Below, in pieces: positions 12,201-22,894 of a stretch of 64,000 nucleotides of DNA. Position numbers and translations under genes: made by a program. The notes beneath the pieces are model-generated. The model saw only the letters and a program-made list of their open reading frames with translations. It was not told the DNA's origin and did not search any database. Source of the DNA: Limnoperna fortunei (Eukaryota; Mollusca; Bivalvia; Mytilida; Modiolidae); NCBI GenBank assembly GCA_944474755.1, contig OX104117.1, positions 69,493,522-69,557,521 of the forward strand. The letters run 5' to 3'. Positions within the stretch are counted from its first letter, which is position 1, and each line of letters starts with the position of its first letter.

Positions 12201-12700
12201 TGTATGATATTGCCTGTGGGAATATTTAACTCGTATTGTATGGCAAGATTATGTGACCAGGAAGATATCAATTTTGCAAATACCCTTTTGGAATCGTTTG
12301 AATATAGGTAAGCAAATAAGCAAATCTAAATACATTTTTTAAAGTCACTCAATATTATTGCATTGTCAGTAAAATATTGTAAAGATCGTTAGCTCTTAAA
12401 ACAAGGCAATATACTATTAACTAATCTATATTTAGAATGTTAATTTATTAAAAATTGCTCATTCGACCCAGCTAGTATAAATAAATAGACATTTCATTAT
12501 GGCCCGGCCATTAAAAAAATCATTGTATTATCTTTAATTAGAACATTAACTCTGTAAATTCGTTTTTTTTTATTGACATTATGAATACACGTTAACTAAT
12601 AAGGACGGGTATTTTACAAGAGCCCTCACAATGTAGCTTAAATCAAAAACAGTCACATCTACGGCAAGAAACAATGCTCAGTGTTACATTTAGTAGCTCA
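9209..12700. other. 3.5 kb without a recognisable gene
   Basis: I see no open frame with protein character on either strand and no long repeat. One short segment (about 11650-11760, ending CTTGTTGTTCGGTCGGTTTCC) matches the dispersed family also present at 13298-13485 and, inverted, at 37685-37905. Confidence 0.4.
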
Positions 12701-12705
12701 GATTA

Positions 12706-12936
12706 TTAGTTGCATGTTCGGAGATAAAAATGTTTTATGTTATTATATTCATTTTTTGCATGATTGGCATAAACAGAAGTTCTTTGGCCGTCACCTTGAC
12801 TTAATTGATCGTAATGAGAAATCAGTGTCTCAAATACTATCAATCTAATTAAAATTAAATCTTTCACAAGATCCCCCTTTGTGTTATTGTCGTTTTGAAG
12901 ATCTAACAACATCCCATTACAGGTCATCTCAGATTG
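12706..12936 (-). CDS. Possible exon or gene fragment of unknown function (copy 1 of an inverted pair)
   Basis: The minus strand reads MTCNGMLLDLQNDNNTKG, then KDLILIRL, then SHYDQLSQGDGQRTSV, and closes at 12706. The composition is less repetitive and more protein-like than most frames here. The first ~33 residues are repeated on the plus strand at 13138-13235. Between the copies the frame KG-D/E-LVKDLILIRL is kept while neighbouring residues differ. I do not recognise the family. It could be an exon of a decayed gene, part of a transposon protein, or chance. A possible splice acceptor (TCTGAG) lies directly before the Met codon. No downstream partner exon was found. Confidence 0.25.
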   Translation of the reverse strand, partial: QSEMTCNGMLLDLQNDNNTKGDLVKDLILIRLIVFETLISHYDQLSQGDGQRTSVYANHAKNEYNNIKHFYLRTCN

Positions 12937-13235
12937 AACTTTTTATATAAATATTATCCAATGAAAAATTTGGGTATCCCCAAAAAATTAACCAATCAAA
13001 CTTAAGCTCTTATCTTAACTTTGGGTTTACTGATGAAAAAGGTACAATAATACCAGAGAGATTCCGAATAATGACAGAGGATTCCCCAACATTAAAGATT
13101 GGGGAACACAGTTTTTGATTGGTCAAAACTGAAGTTCAACCTGAGATGACCTGTAATGGAATGTTGTTAGATATTCACAGCTACAGTAACAAAAAAGGGG
13201 AGCTTGTGAAAGATTTAATTTTAATTAGATTGAAA
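12833..13235. repeat. Long foldback, ~100-bp arms around ~200 bp
   Basis: Left arm 12833-12938 and right arm 13138-13235 are inverted copies with scattered changes (shared ATGACCTGTAATGG, ATGTTGTTAGAT and AAAGATTTAATTTTAATTAG). Weaker inverted similarity continues inward (CCCCAAAAAATTAACCAATC against GATTGGTCAAAA). The structure is palindromic enough to form a hairpin and may be a foldback or Helitron-like fragment. No target duplication was found. Confidence 0.7.
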
Positions 13236-13297
13236 TACTATCTTTCATTTTCACTGAGTCATATGTAGTGTTTCCTATTCCCTGATTTGACTTTTAC

Positions 13298-13485
13298 CTA
13301 GACATGACAATGAGTAACTCGACGGGTGTCTAATTAGAGGCTGGCACTGCCTATTAGTCCTGAGCACCTGAGTGCACCCATGGTTTATTTCTGTGTTTTA
13401 TGTTTTTGGTTTTTGTGTTGTGTTTGTCTATATCCGGATTTGTAACTGTTCTTGGCTTTTGGCTCTTGTTGTTCGGTAGGTGTTT
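13298..13485 (+). repeat. Dispersed repeat, family of 37685-37905
   Basis: CCTAGACATGACAATGAG, ACTCGACGG.TGTCTAATTAGA, GAGCACCTGAG and GTCTATATCCGGATTTGT are shared, in order, with the reverse complement of 37685-37905. A third partial copy lies at about 11650-11760. There is no coding content. Confidence 0.75.
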
Positions 13486-13819
13486 TTTGGTGTTTTCTTA
13501 TGAAGAAAAAACAGAAATGTTTAAAGTGCATACAATTTGTGTTTTTTTTAAATAGGTTTTGCAGGATTTGACTTTTTAACATTTTTGATTACTGACAATT
13601 TTCAAGTCATTTTTTAAATTTTTGTTCGGGCACAACGTAGATTTGATGTAAACAGAGACCCATTAAATTCATCACACCATCAAGATGTTCAAAATTTATT
13701 CTATTTAAAATCGAAAGAAATATAGATTTTCATCAAATTGTGCAAAATTACCTTTTTATATTTTGATAAATTAACAGTAAACTGCAGGCAAAATACACTA
13801 TATCAACATTTTATTGTAG

Positions 13820-13980
13820 GAAATGATGTTGTTCCATCAAGTTAATACCATCCCACTGGCTAAAGGGACATCAGATATCTGGTTACAATATGCTGTAGAC
13901 CTCGTACAATTGCTGGTTTCGGAAAAGGCTCCAAATGTGCTTTCTTATGTAAAAGTCAGAGACTGCCCAAATGTGCCCAG
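13820..13980 (+). CDS. Orphan exon candidate, unknown function
   Basis: An acceptor-like TTTTATTGTAG precedes 13820, and a donor (CCCAG followed by GTAATG) sits at 13981. In between one frame is open throughout: MMLFHQVNTIP, GTSDIWLQYAVDLVQLLV, then SEKAPNVLSYVKV and CPNVP. Residue use looks like real protein and the region is richer in G and C than its surroundings. The exon ends in phase 2. The next acceptor (TTACAG, 14401-14406) allows a continuation CSKKLLWKLRYCLCCHL to a stop at 14461. No family is recognised. It may be part of a decayed or larger gene outside the repeats; the short tail is doubtful. Confidence 0.35.
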
Positions 13981-14406
13981 GTAATGCATTTAATTTTCAA
14001 TGGAGATTTGTTTTCATATTTTTACATTTTCTATGCTCTTTTAAAAACAGATTTTGCGATAAAGCATAAATATTGGTCTTTTTAATGCTCATTAGCTGAG
14101 CATGCCATAAGACCAAGCCTAAGTTTACTGTTAGTTAGCCTATAATTGAACATTGTTGTATCATTTGATGAGATAAGTTAGGAATACAATTTGATAGATA
14201 GTGCAAATGTTTACAAATCCAATATGGCAAACCCTCTCTTGCTTGTAACAATGTAGGAACATGTGTTTTTTCCTTTTTTCCTTTAAGGGAAGAATAGAAA
14301 TGATTGCAGTTCAACATGCAACGTGCAGATTTTGTAGACTATGTATTCATGCGTTTGAAAAATTCATATTCTTATTAAATTGGATGGTTATTATTGTTAT
14401 TTACAG

Positions 14407-14461
14407 ATGTAGCAAAAAACTTCTCTGGAAGTTGAGATATTGCTTGTGCTGCCACCTGTAG
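14407..14461 (+). CDS. Possible terminal exon continuing 13820-13980
   Basis: It follows an acceptor-like TATTTACAG. Entered in phase 2 it reads CSKKLLWKLRYCLCCHL and stops at TAG 14459-14461. This is the only open continuation seen, but it is short and cysteine-rich and could be chance. Confidence 0.2.
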
Positions 14462-15780
14462 AGGATATTTGTTTTGTACCAGGTCAGCGAGACCTGTTGA
14501 CAGAGAAAAAAGATGTTGTTACTTGCTGTTTAAGTGTTTGAAATCAATATGTATTTAGGAGATGATTTAAAAATTGGTTTTAGTAAATAAAAATAAACAT
14601 TAGAAAAAACAGCAAATAACATTGTTGTAAAAAAATCACTCCGTAGTTTTTTTAAGTAATCCGGTGTCATATATTTTAATTTTTAACGATCTATTGTATT
14701 CTAAACAAAATATAAAAGTTTATGAAATTTAGACAATTTCTAGTTCACATTTAATAAAATGAAAACACAATGATTGCATGTTTATGTACATTGTAAAAAT
14801 TCTGTACTCCGTTTAACAAACGTTTATTAGGCTTTTATGGAAAACAAAAAGTTAATGGTACTGTGCAAAAGAATAAAAAAACATTTTCTTTGATGTCCCT
14901 ACATTACTAAATCTTTCATCAATTGATTCGATTCATTTAATTTCCTGTCAGTGAACTTATGGGATTAATCGATACCCTGAAATTTCGAAACTGCACAATT
15001 TGTTTCATTTGAAGAAAAGAAGTAGAGGTATGCTAACAAAAACATACTATAAACAATTTTAAGATCGCTTTAAGTTTTTTTTTCACTGGTGGTCCACCTT
15101 TCTTCACAATAAAAACTGGCAGGCATGATATAGCTGAAAAATAGTGACAATTGTGTAATATATTAACAACAAACATTACTCTTAAAAAAAGCGTGTCAAA
15201 ATCATATTTTAATAAAATATGTTTTATCTTAACCTTAAATTAGAGGAATTTTAATATATTATATAAGAACATATTGTTGTTTGTTTTAAGTTATTAACAG
15301 CGAGCAAAATCTGCTAATTGCTGATTCTGAACTTTTTCGTCCAAAAATTGATATCGTCAAAAACTTTCACAGACTGAATGAAGAAGAGCAATAAAATCAA
15401 TTTTAAATGTAGACTAAAACATAAATTTAACATCGATAAAAATAAATGTTCTATTCAAAAATACAATTTTATGCAATCTCTTAATCGCGCTATTTGAAAA
15501 ATGACATTCATATGACATCACCATTACATAGAAAGACGTCAAATGACCACTGGAATTAAGAGGCACTGTTACAGGGTGTTTGGAATTTACGCCAACGATT
15601 ACTGACTGGAATGTAGTCATAAAAATAAACCAATCCTTACTAATATGTTATATCTCCTTAGTACACATTCTAATTATTTATCAATTTATGAACTTTGTAA
15701 CTGAAACAATTCTTTATCAGTAATTTGTACATTTTCCCTCTGACAACGTACTGGCATTTATCACCTAATTTAGCAGGTCA
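14462..15780. other. Non-coding; SINE 3' fragment at about 15085-15175
   Basis: GGTGGTCCACC..TTCACAATAAAAACTGG and GCATGATATAGCTGAAAAA, followed by ATTAACAACAAAC, match the 3' part of the tRNA-headed SINEs. The remainder shows no gene. Confidence 0.5.
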
Positions 15781-15784
15781 GTAG

Positions 15785-16640
15785 GCTGTGTAACAACCCA
15801 GTTTGTAATAAAGTTGCACTTTGTAATAAAAATTTCAAATAAGTATTTTTTTTTAATTTTCTTTGTTCTCGGCGCCAAATCAATGCATAAAACCCAAAAA
15901 GAAAACAAGTCGATCTTTAACTATTTAATTTCACATTTTAATGAAATTTTTGTTTTATTACAAAGTGCTTTTATGCTATCAACCCAGTTTGTAATAAAGT
16001 TGCAGTTTGTAATAACCCACTTTGTAATAAAGGCAAAATCCACATAGTGGAGATTGTTTTTATGAACATAGTATCTATAGAATGTACTTCAATAAATATA
16101 TTAAATCATTTCACTCTTAAAGCATTTTATTTTGAAACTTTTACTTTTTACGTTATTACAAAGTGCATTGAAGGTGTCGACCCAGTTTGTAATAAAGTTG
16201 CAGTTTGTAATAATCCACTTTGTATCAAAGGATAAATCCACAGAGTTGCGATTTTTTTATGAACTTAGTATATATAGAATGTACTTCAATAAATATATTA
16301 AATCTGTTCATTTCCAAGGCATCTTAACTTAGAAACTTTTTATGTTATTACAAACGACGTTGAAAGTGTCAACCCAGTTTGTAATAAAGTTGCAGTTTGT
16401 AATAATCCACTTTGTAATAAAGGCAAAATCCAAATAGTGAAGATTGTTTTATGAACATACTATGTATAGAATGTACTTCAATAAATATATTAAATCTGTT
16501 CATTTCCAAGGCATCTTAACATAGAAACTTTTTATGTTATTACAAACCGCGTTGAAGGTGTCAACCCAGTTTGTAATACAGTTGCAGTTTGTAATAACAC
16601 ACTTTATAACAAAGGAAAAATCCAGAGATAGGAGACTGTT
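15785..16640 (+). repeat. Satellite-like array, ~191-bp units, about 4.5 copies
   Basis: CAACCCAGTTTGTAATAAAG recurs at about 15797, 15979, 16170, 16371 and 16563. Each unit also carries GTTGCAGTTTGTAATAA, CACTTTGTAATAAAGGCAAA and a GAATGTACTTCAATAAATATATTAAATC block. More degenerate units appear to continue to about 17060. The same repeat occurs inverted at 24340-24930. Short open frames here are repeat shadows. Confidence 0.88.
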
Positions 16641-17830
16641 TGAATGTATAGAATAGATGCCTTAATGTATATAAGATATCAACTTGTTGAATTTTAAGCC
16701 CACCATGATGGTATACCTTTAATGTTGAAACACACATATTATAGATCAAATATTAGTAGACAATTTAAGATATGTTTTACTGAAAAAATATATTAGTATT
16801 TTTAGATTATTCGAAAACCACTAATCAAAAAGTAAGATTTTGAATGTAATGACGAAATACGACGAAGGCATCAACCTAAAAATTTTATTCACATTTCGTA
16901 AAAAAAGCAAAAGCCACAGATAAATGTGTTTGGATAAAATTAGTAAATGAAGAATAGATGCTTGAAAGAATATAAGATATCAATATGTTTATTTGTGTAG
17001 ACCTCCTTTACCATTCTTATGCTCATATAATTGATCAAATATGACGTACAATACCCTGGCTGGGTCAGTTGTGCCCACATTGCGATAAGGATGTATGTCC
17101 TAAAAGGTTGAATTAGGTCGTCAGACAATTCAACAGATGATCTGACCGCAAACAATAGTAATATTGTGCATCGTGTGGGGAAAATATATTAAGTTTGCAA
17201 TAACACTGCTTTAGGTTTCGATGTAAAAAAGGTAATGGGATACGGTGTACGAGAGACAGCTTACGTATATGTACAGCAGAAATGTAAATTCACATTGAAA
17301 ATTAGCATGCAGTCCAGTAGGATTTAGATGAGTACGATGCTCAGGTTCCTTCAGTAGCCTTAATTTTACTACCTTACCAGTCCCTTCATTTTCTGTTGGC
17401 CATCGTTAACGATTCCTTGTTTGTTTTTGTTACTAATGGACTCTGAAGATAGAAGTATGAGGGTTTGTGCCATTAAAACTATTTTAACGTAACATTTCTG
17501 AAAAGCCTGTAACAAGTCAAAATAATTTTTTTGGACATTAAAATTGATCACCCCTATTCTTAAATTATGTTACATGTATAACCTTTATTTAGTCACCATA
17601 ACTTCATTGACGTGTTTTATATTGCTACACTTTAGGCATCAAATAAAACAAAAAATATGTAAGCAAATGCTCAATAGTTAAACCCTGCTTTCACAACTAT
17701 GTCTTATGTAAATATCCAAATGAAGTTAAAATTTTATCCCACATCATGTTCATATAAAGGTTCATCGAAATATCAGCAGCCTAAGAGTAATTGTTGCTTA
17801 GTTATGAGTGAATAGAAAGCATGACGGAAA
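16641..17830. other. Decayed satellite edge, then unrecognised DNA
   Basis: GAATAGATGCxTxAAxGxATATAAGATATCAA occurs twice (about 16648 and 16953), suggesting degenerate units of the preceding array. From about 17100 onward nothing is recognised. Confidence 0.4.
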
Positions 17831-18170
17831 AAATAATAAAGTTTTCAGTAGACCGGAAGTAGATGTCCAGTTGATAAAAAAACGTATCCCATCATCAATA
17901 ATACATCATGTCCATGTCCTAGGAGTAACAGTTGCTGAGTTATAAGTGAATTAAAAGTGTGACAGAATCAAACAGTGACAGAAAATTTTAAAGTTTTTGG
18001 TAAATAGGAAAGTAGATGTCCCATGGACCTATAAACGTATCCCACAATGCAGTGGGAGCGAAATACGAATACGGAACTACAGAAACATGCAACTACGGAA
18101 CTACGGACGGACACGGGTAAAACAGTATACCCCTCTTCGTCGAAGTTGAAGCGGCGGTATAACTACAATA
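17831..18170. repeat. Dispersed repeat ending in a GGGGTATA-type block
   Basis: Two similar blocks, GTAGATGTCC..AACGTATCCCA (about 17859 and 18012), are followed by ACGGACGGACACGGGTAAAACAGTATACCCC. From memory this last block is a common bivalve repeat signature related to the GGGGCAT blocks at 20895, 22186 and 46570. The open frame 18047-18238 runs across it and is not a gene. Confidence 0.5.
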
Positions 18171-18244
18171 CAATAAATGTACTGAAAAGATTTAGTCTGG
18201 AAAGTAAAATGTCTGATCTATTTACTACATTGAATTAGTAAATT

Positions 18245-18660
18245 TTCAGAAATAAAATCCCTTTACACCATACAGTTCTATGGGATGAAGATGCAAAATT
18301 TCAAGATCCTGCTGTAACTTTGTGTACAAGACCATTTATATATATATTCTTAAGTATTCATCAAAAAGGAAGCAGTAAATTTTCGGGCATTAAATCCTTT
18401 ACACCATACACTGTTATGGGTTAAAGCTGCATGCAATATATCATGAACATGCAGCATGTAGTTTCCCGAAATGCGACAAACGTTTTCTGTGACGCCTCCG
18501 GACGCAGAACACCGCAAGACGACGGAAAGTGCTAAAGTGACCCCATATGTCGTTCGGCAATACCTTGCGACGAAATGATAAAGAACTATTTTGTCAACAT
18601 CAAAAAAAGTTTTAATTTTCTCAGTTCGCCAAATTATAGGCATACTGAATTACTCTTAAC
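18245..18660. repeat. Direct duplication, ~139-bp step, in a dispersed repeat
   Basis: AAATCCCTTTACACCATACAG..CTATGGG (18255) recurs as AAATCCTTTACACCATACAC..TTATGGG (18390). The minus-strand open frame 18350-18643 lies in this repeat and has no recognisable domain. Confidence 0.5.
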
Positions 18661-19029
18661 ATCGATTCCGAAACCCCAAAGAGAAAAGTTTCTCAGTTTG
18701 AAAGAGAAATTTTACATAGTTGTGTAAATGGACAGAGAAATAAATCACGAGCTTTAAAGCTACTATTGAGAGTTACAAAAACCTTTTCGATCCGTTAAGA
18801 CATATTGCATTATTCAAATAGAAGATAATGAGATGTAGAAAAAGTGTACATGACACAACCTGCTATATAAACCGCAATTTAACAAATCCGCCAGCAGCCT
18901 CCAATGTGACCATTGGTCGCTGTTCGCTGTTTTGCATTTGACTCTGATTATAAATATAATGTGTATGATTCAAAACCAATCCCAAAATGTCAAAAGACCC
19001 CCTTCTTGACAAAGAACAAATAACATTTT

Positions 19030-19725
19030 AGTCGACGAGTACATACTTCAGCTTTGATAAAGATTCCTGGCTTAGGCACATATAAAATGTGGCGGGGGTT
19101 TTTTTGGGCCCAATCTTCACCCTATTTATAATCAATAACAAAGCACAAAAGTAATACACAATTAAATCAAATCGATAAAAGTTCAATTCAACAAGAGAGA
19201 ACCTGACACATAAGAAAACAAGGAAAAAACTGGACGTAGAGGAAGTCTCTTAAGAACACAGTTACTGATAGCTAATTTAAAAACATCTATCGACTGATGT
19301 AAAAATCAAGTATATCGATTTTAAATCCAACACAACACTTCAAACAGTTAATGATTTAGTGATGTGTCATAACACAAAACCGATACAATTGATCGCTGTA
19401 ATGCTCAAAAAGTATAAAAAAGGCATAAACATTTTATATTAAATAAAGGTAATAACAAAACTACTGAACGGAGGATCAATTTCAAATGTCCGCGAGAAAA
19501 GTGAACACAAGGCAGACATACCGGAGAAATCGAAGGTCGCAATAATCCTGGCTTGGTACAGGCATTTCAAAAGAAATGGTGGGTTTAATCAGATTTAATG
19601 GCGCCAAACCTCCCTCTTTCGTTGCGATCTTAGGGTCCGGTAGTAACACAAAACACAACACGGTTGTGAGACATAATAGGGATATTGAGGTGATCATCTC
19701 AGTACAACAACCAGCCAAACACTAA
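19030..19725 (-). repeat. Dispersed repeat, probably molluscan
   Basis: GGCACATATAAAATGTGGCGGGG at the left edge and GGCTTGGTACAGGCATTTCAA..GGTGGGTTTAA near the right edge are blocks I recall as frequent in bivalve sequence. The minus-strand frame 19482-19718 with a hydrophobic start falls within it and is not called. Confidence 0.4.
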
Positions 19726-20009
19726 TCAAAACAATCACTAACCATTTCGTAAATCATATTTTTGAATTTGTCCACTAGTGGCTGATAACGAAGGAAGAAT
19801 AAAACTAACCTTGAGTTTACAATAATCAATATTTTTTCAATTATTATCATGCTTAATAAAAATATGTTTAAAGGTTAAGAAGGAGTTGTGGATAAGAGAT
19901 TGGTACATGGGGTTTAATAGTAGGAAGGACGAACACCCCTTGTCATAATATATCCCCTATTTGTAAGCGGGGGTATAAAGAATCTGCGCTTTGGCGTTCA
20001 TTTTCTTAC

Positions 20010-20485
20010 AATATAAGAGGTCATCCGACAACTTCAAACCAGTGAAGACTTTTGTAGAGCTTAGTGATCTGATAATGAAGGTTTAAGGAAGCAACAGCTT
20101 TTCTCTATCTGCAATATTTTTCATTCTATAGGCCAAACAAATGAAAAAACGCCATTTTCTACTACTTAAGTGTCCTAACCCCTATCAGGTATCATCTGAT
20201 AACTTTAACCCAATTGAGCTTTTGATAGTGAAGAAAGATGGTTGCATCAGATTTTCTGTATCTCTTATACTTTTTGATTTACAAGCCAAAAACAGTAGTC
20301 TGACCCCCTGATCTAATTTTATCATGATCATGATCAAAAATCAAAACACAACTTTTGTGCAGGACACTCTAAGGATCAATCATACCAAGTTTCATTAAAT
20401 TCTGTTTAGGAGGAGACGATTGACAAGAGACGACAGATGCCAGACGACAGATGACCACGGACGCCAAGTGATGGCAATAGCTCAT
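20010..20485. repeat. Dispersed repeat with GACGACAGATG run
   Basis: A block AGGTCATCCGACAACTT (20020) recurs as AGGTATCATCTGATAACTTT (20187). It is followed by TTTTATCATGATCATGATC, GACGACAGATGCCAGACGACAGATG and GATGGCAATAGCTCATGTGG. The latter part resembles a bivalve repeat ending in an AGCTCA..GGCC..AGGTGAGCT-like block (recalled, not checked). Confidence 0.45.
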
Positions 20486-20894
20486 GTGGACCTTCGGTAA
20501 CAATTATTTTAATAAAACATATTTTACTGAAATTCTGAAGCAGCCGTTCTTTAGAAATTACTTAAAGATAAATTGTAATATATTATTAAAAGACTTCTGT
20601 TTATTGGTTTTTATTACTCCGTCGAAGACTTTGAGTGCTCAATATAATTTCAATTTTATCAATCAACTATATAAATCAATGTGTTTGTCATATATATATA
20701 TGGAAAAATAATATTTTGGGAAAGTATTTCCGTCAGTTATCTCCATTATTAGACTAATTTAAGAAATAAAACACTGTGTTTAAAATGCTTCCACATCCGA
20801 GAAAAACAAAGCCACATTGTTTATCGAAAATGCGGAAACCGACATACCTATGATATAAAGAGAGGGCTGTTTATGTTTACAAGTATAACAAAAA

Positions 20895-21000
20895 CAATTG
20901 TGCTATTTTCGGGGGTTTGGATGCCCCGTCTACGACTGATGCAGTGGTCGGTTCCGTTTGTTCGTCCGTCTGAAATCACGTTTACCTTCGTGTTTAATTA
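20895..21000 (+). repeat. GGGGCAT-family repeat fragment
   Basis: GGTTTGGATGCCCCGTCTACGAC followed by GTTCCGTTTGTTCGTCCGTC matches the block at 46575-46640 (ATGCCCCATCTACGAAAG..GTCTGTCTGTCCC). A related block, GGGGCATTATGTCTTTTGG, lies at 22200. Confidence 0.5.
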
Positions 21001-21228
21001 ACTTACTTGATCATGGACGAGTAATGGTATCATACTAAAAAATTATAAGCATATACATCCGGGTATAACCAAATAACAACTGCGATGTTAATCACAGAAA
21101 TGGGGATGTTATACTTAGGTTAACCTTCAAGTGTGAAGTATAATATTATCATGAAACTTAAATACACATATACATTAGGACATGAACATACAAATATCAT
21201 TATCAAGTTATACCCCTGCAAGTATATT

Positions 21229-21760
21229 CTCAAAAAATCGTAGACGTAAATGTAAACAACGTAAGTTTACGACAGTTTTCATATTCACAAAAATTCGTAG
21301 TTGTAAGTTACGTGTAAAATCGATCGTAAACTTACGTCTGCTCCTGAGCTTCCCTCATTATTTTGCAAAGAGAAATCGTTTTTCAAGCCATTCACTACTT
21401 AGCATCATTTATTTTGTTGCACGTGACATAGAACGATGAAAAAGAAAAAACATTCAAAATTTGCAAATATTTCGAAAAATGTGTGTTACTCAAAATTTAT
21501 AATTATAAAAGAAAGAAACAACAACCGAATTTATGAACAAATATTACGGAAATTAAACGTTTCCTATATGATTTGCGATTTTATATCATGCTGCTTATTT
21601 ATGTTAAAATGGGTTTAGGTTATTTATTATATAATTGTAACACTAAACTACTCGTTAATTTCAACACTGAAGAAACGTAACCTTTAAAAAGGTCTTGTTC
21701 CACGTTCATGACGTTATTGAAAATTGACATATTACTTTTTAAAACACACCAATTAACATT

Positions 21761-21803
<43 letters not shown>

Positions 21804-22135
21804 TTTTTTTTTTTTTTCTTTGCATATCAATTTAGCCAATATATAATACCACATTTCCTACCACCAGTGTACTGCTTTGTGAAGCTATGCAATTAAAAAA
21901 CTGTTATAATTTAAGTACTTTGATGCAATTATTTCTCTTTCAATACGTTTACTTCCAAAGTGAAAGAAGTAACTGAGCATGCGTGAAAACGCTACGTGCA
22001 AAACGTAAGATTTAGGATTGCTATTTTACGTGCAAAACTTCGATTACTTTCTAGAATACGAACAATCGTAGATGTAAACGTAAAGTTACGACTATCTTAT
22101 CTTTACACGTAAGTGTAAATTTACGATTTTTTGAG
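21229..22135. mobile_element. Inverted-repeat element, 907 bp, with ACGTAAG/CTTACGT subterminal repeats
   Basis: Both ends read CTCAAAAAATCGTA inward (21229-21242 and 22122-22135). Next to each end lie several copies of a CGTAAACTTACG-like palindrome and its halves (GTAAGTTTACG, TTACGTGTAAA, GTAAACGTAAAG). No clear target duplication is visible (left flank TATT, right flank ACTA). It holds no transposase, and the short open frames inside are not protein-like. A (TTTA)n microsatellite lies at about 21760-21808. Likely a non-autonomous DNA transposon. Confidence 0.7.
21760..21808. repeat. (TTTA)n microsatellite followed by a T-run
   Basis: About 11 copies of ATTT are followed by TTTTTTTTTTTT. 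Confidence 0.9.
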
Positions 22136-22890
22136 ACTATGGCTGCTGGTCTCCAGTTCATGGTTAAGTGTTTTCGGGATAAGGAAAATGTTGCTAGTCG
22201 GGGCATTATGTCTTTTGGAAATATTCTTGTTTTTTATTTAATATTCATCTCGATGTTTACGATAACAAAAAAGAGCTAAAACTAAAATAAAACAAAGCCT
22301 GATCAAAGGCAAAACCAGTGAAAACAAAACACAAAAAAGAAAAAACAACACGCAGAAACAGGAAAATAGAAAGAAAGAAACAAACAAACATACAAACAAA
22401 AACGCAATCTAATTTAGCGCTTTTAACCTATCCAATTTTAATACAAAACACATGAAAAGCATTTCTAATTTGAACAAACACAACAGGATATATTGTTTCA
22501 CATAAAGGTTGTTTAGTTTTTTTTAATTTGATAGACGTTTTATGTTAAACCAGGTAGTTTTTTTTAACTATTTCTATGCTGATTAGTTGCTACATGTTCT
22601 CCTCATGGTACATATTTTCTTAAGGACGTTCACTCTTTTTTTCTTGTTATAGAATTTCAGTCAGATTTTGGAACTCCTCTAGACTTAACCTGTATATTAT
22701 GAAGAATTTGTTTAGCACACTGACCCTTACTTTTTATGAAATTACCTGATTGTAGAGACCTTAAAACACTTCTGTATTAAATTGTTCATACTTCTTGATA
22801 TAACTTTATGGTTTAAGGCACAGAACGTCATAATGTTAAAGTTAAATAAAGTATAGATATATTTTCAATATATTAATTAACGATATTTTC
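22136..22890. other. Non-coding, no gene recognised
   Basis: It contains a GGGGCATTATGTCTTTTGG block (22200) shared with 46660, then A-rich sequence with AAACAAAC runs. Confidence 0.4.
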
Positions 22891-22894
22891 TATT

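Noticed and set aside
18350..18643. 97-codon minus-strand open frame
   Set aside because: It overlaps a dispersed repeat with an internal duplication, and no domain is recognisable.
19482..19718. Small secreted protein on the minus strand (hydrophobic N-terminus)
   Set aside because: It lies in a dispersed repeat, lacks cysteine or cleavage patterns, and is probably a shadow.
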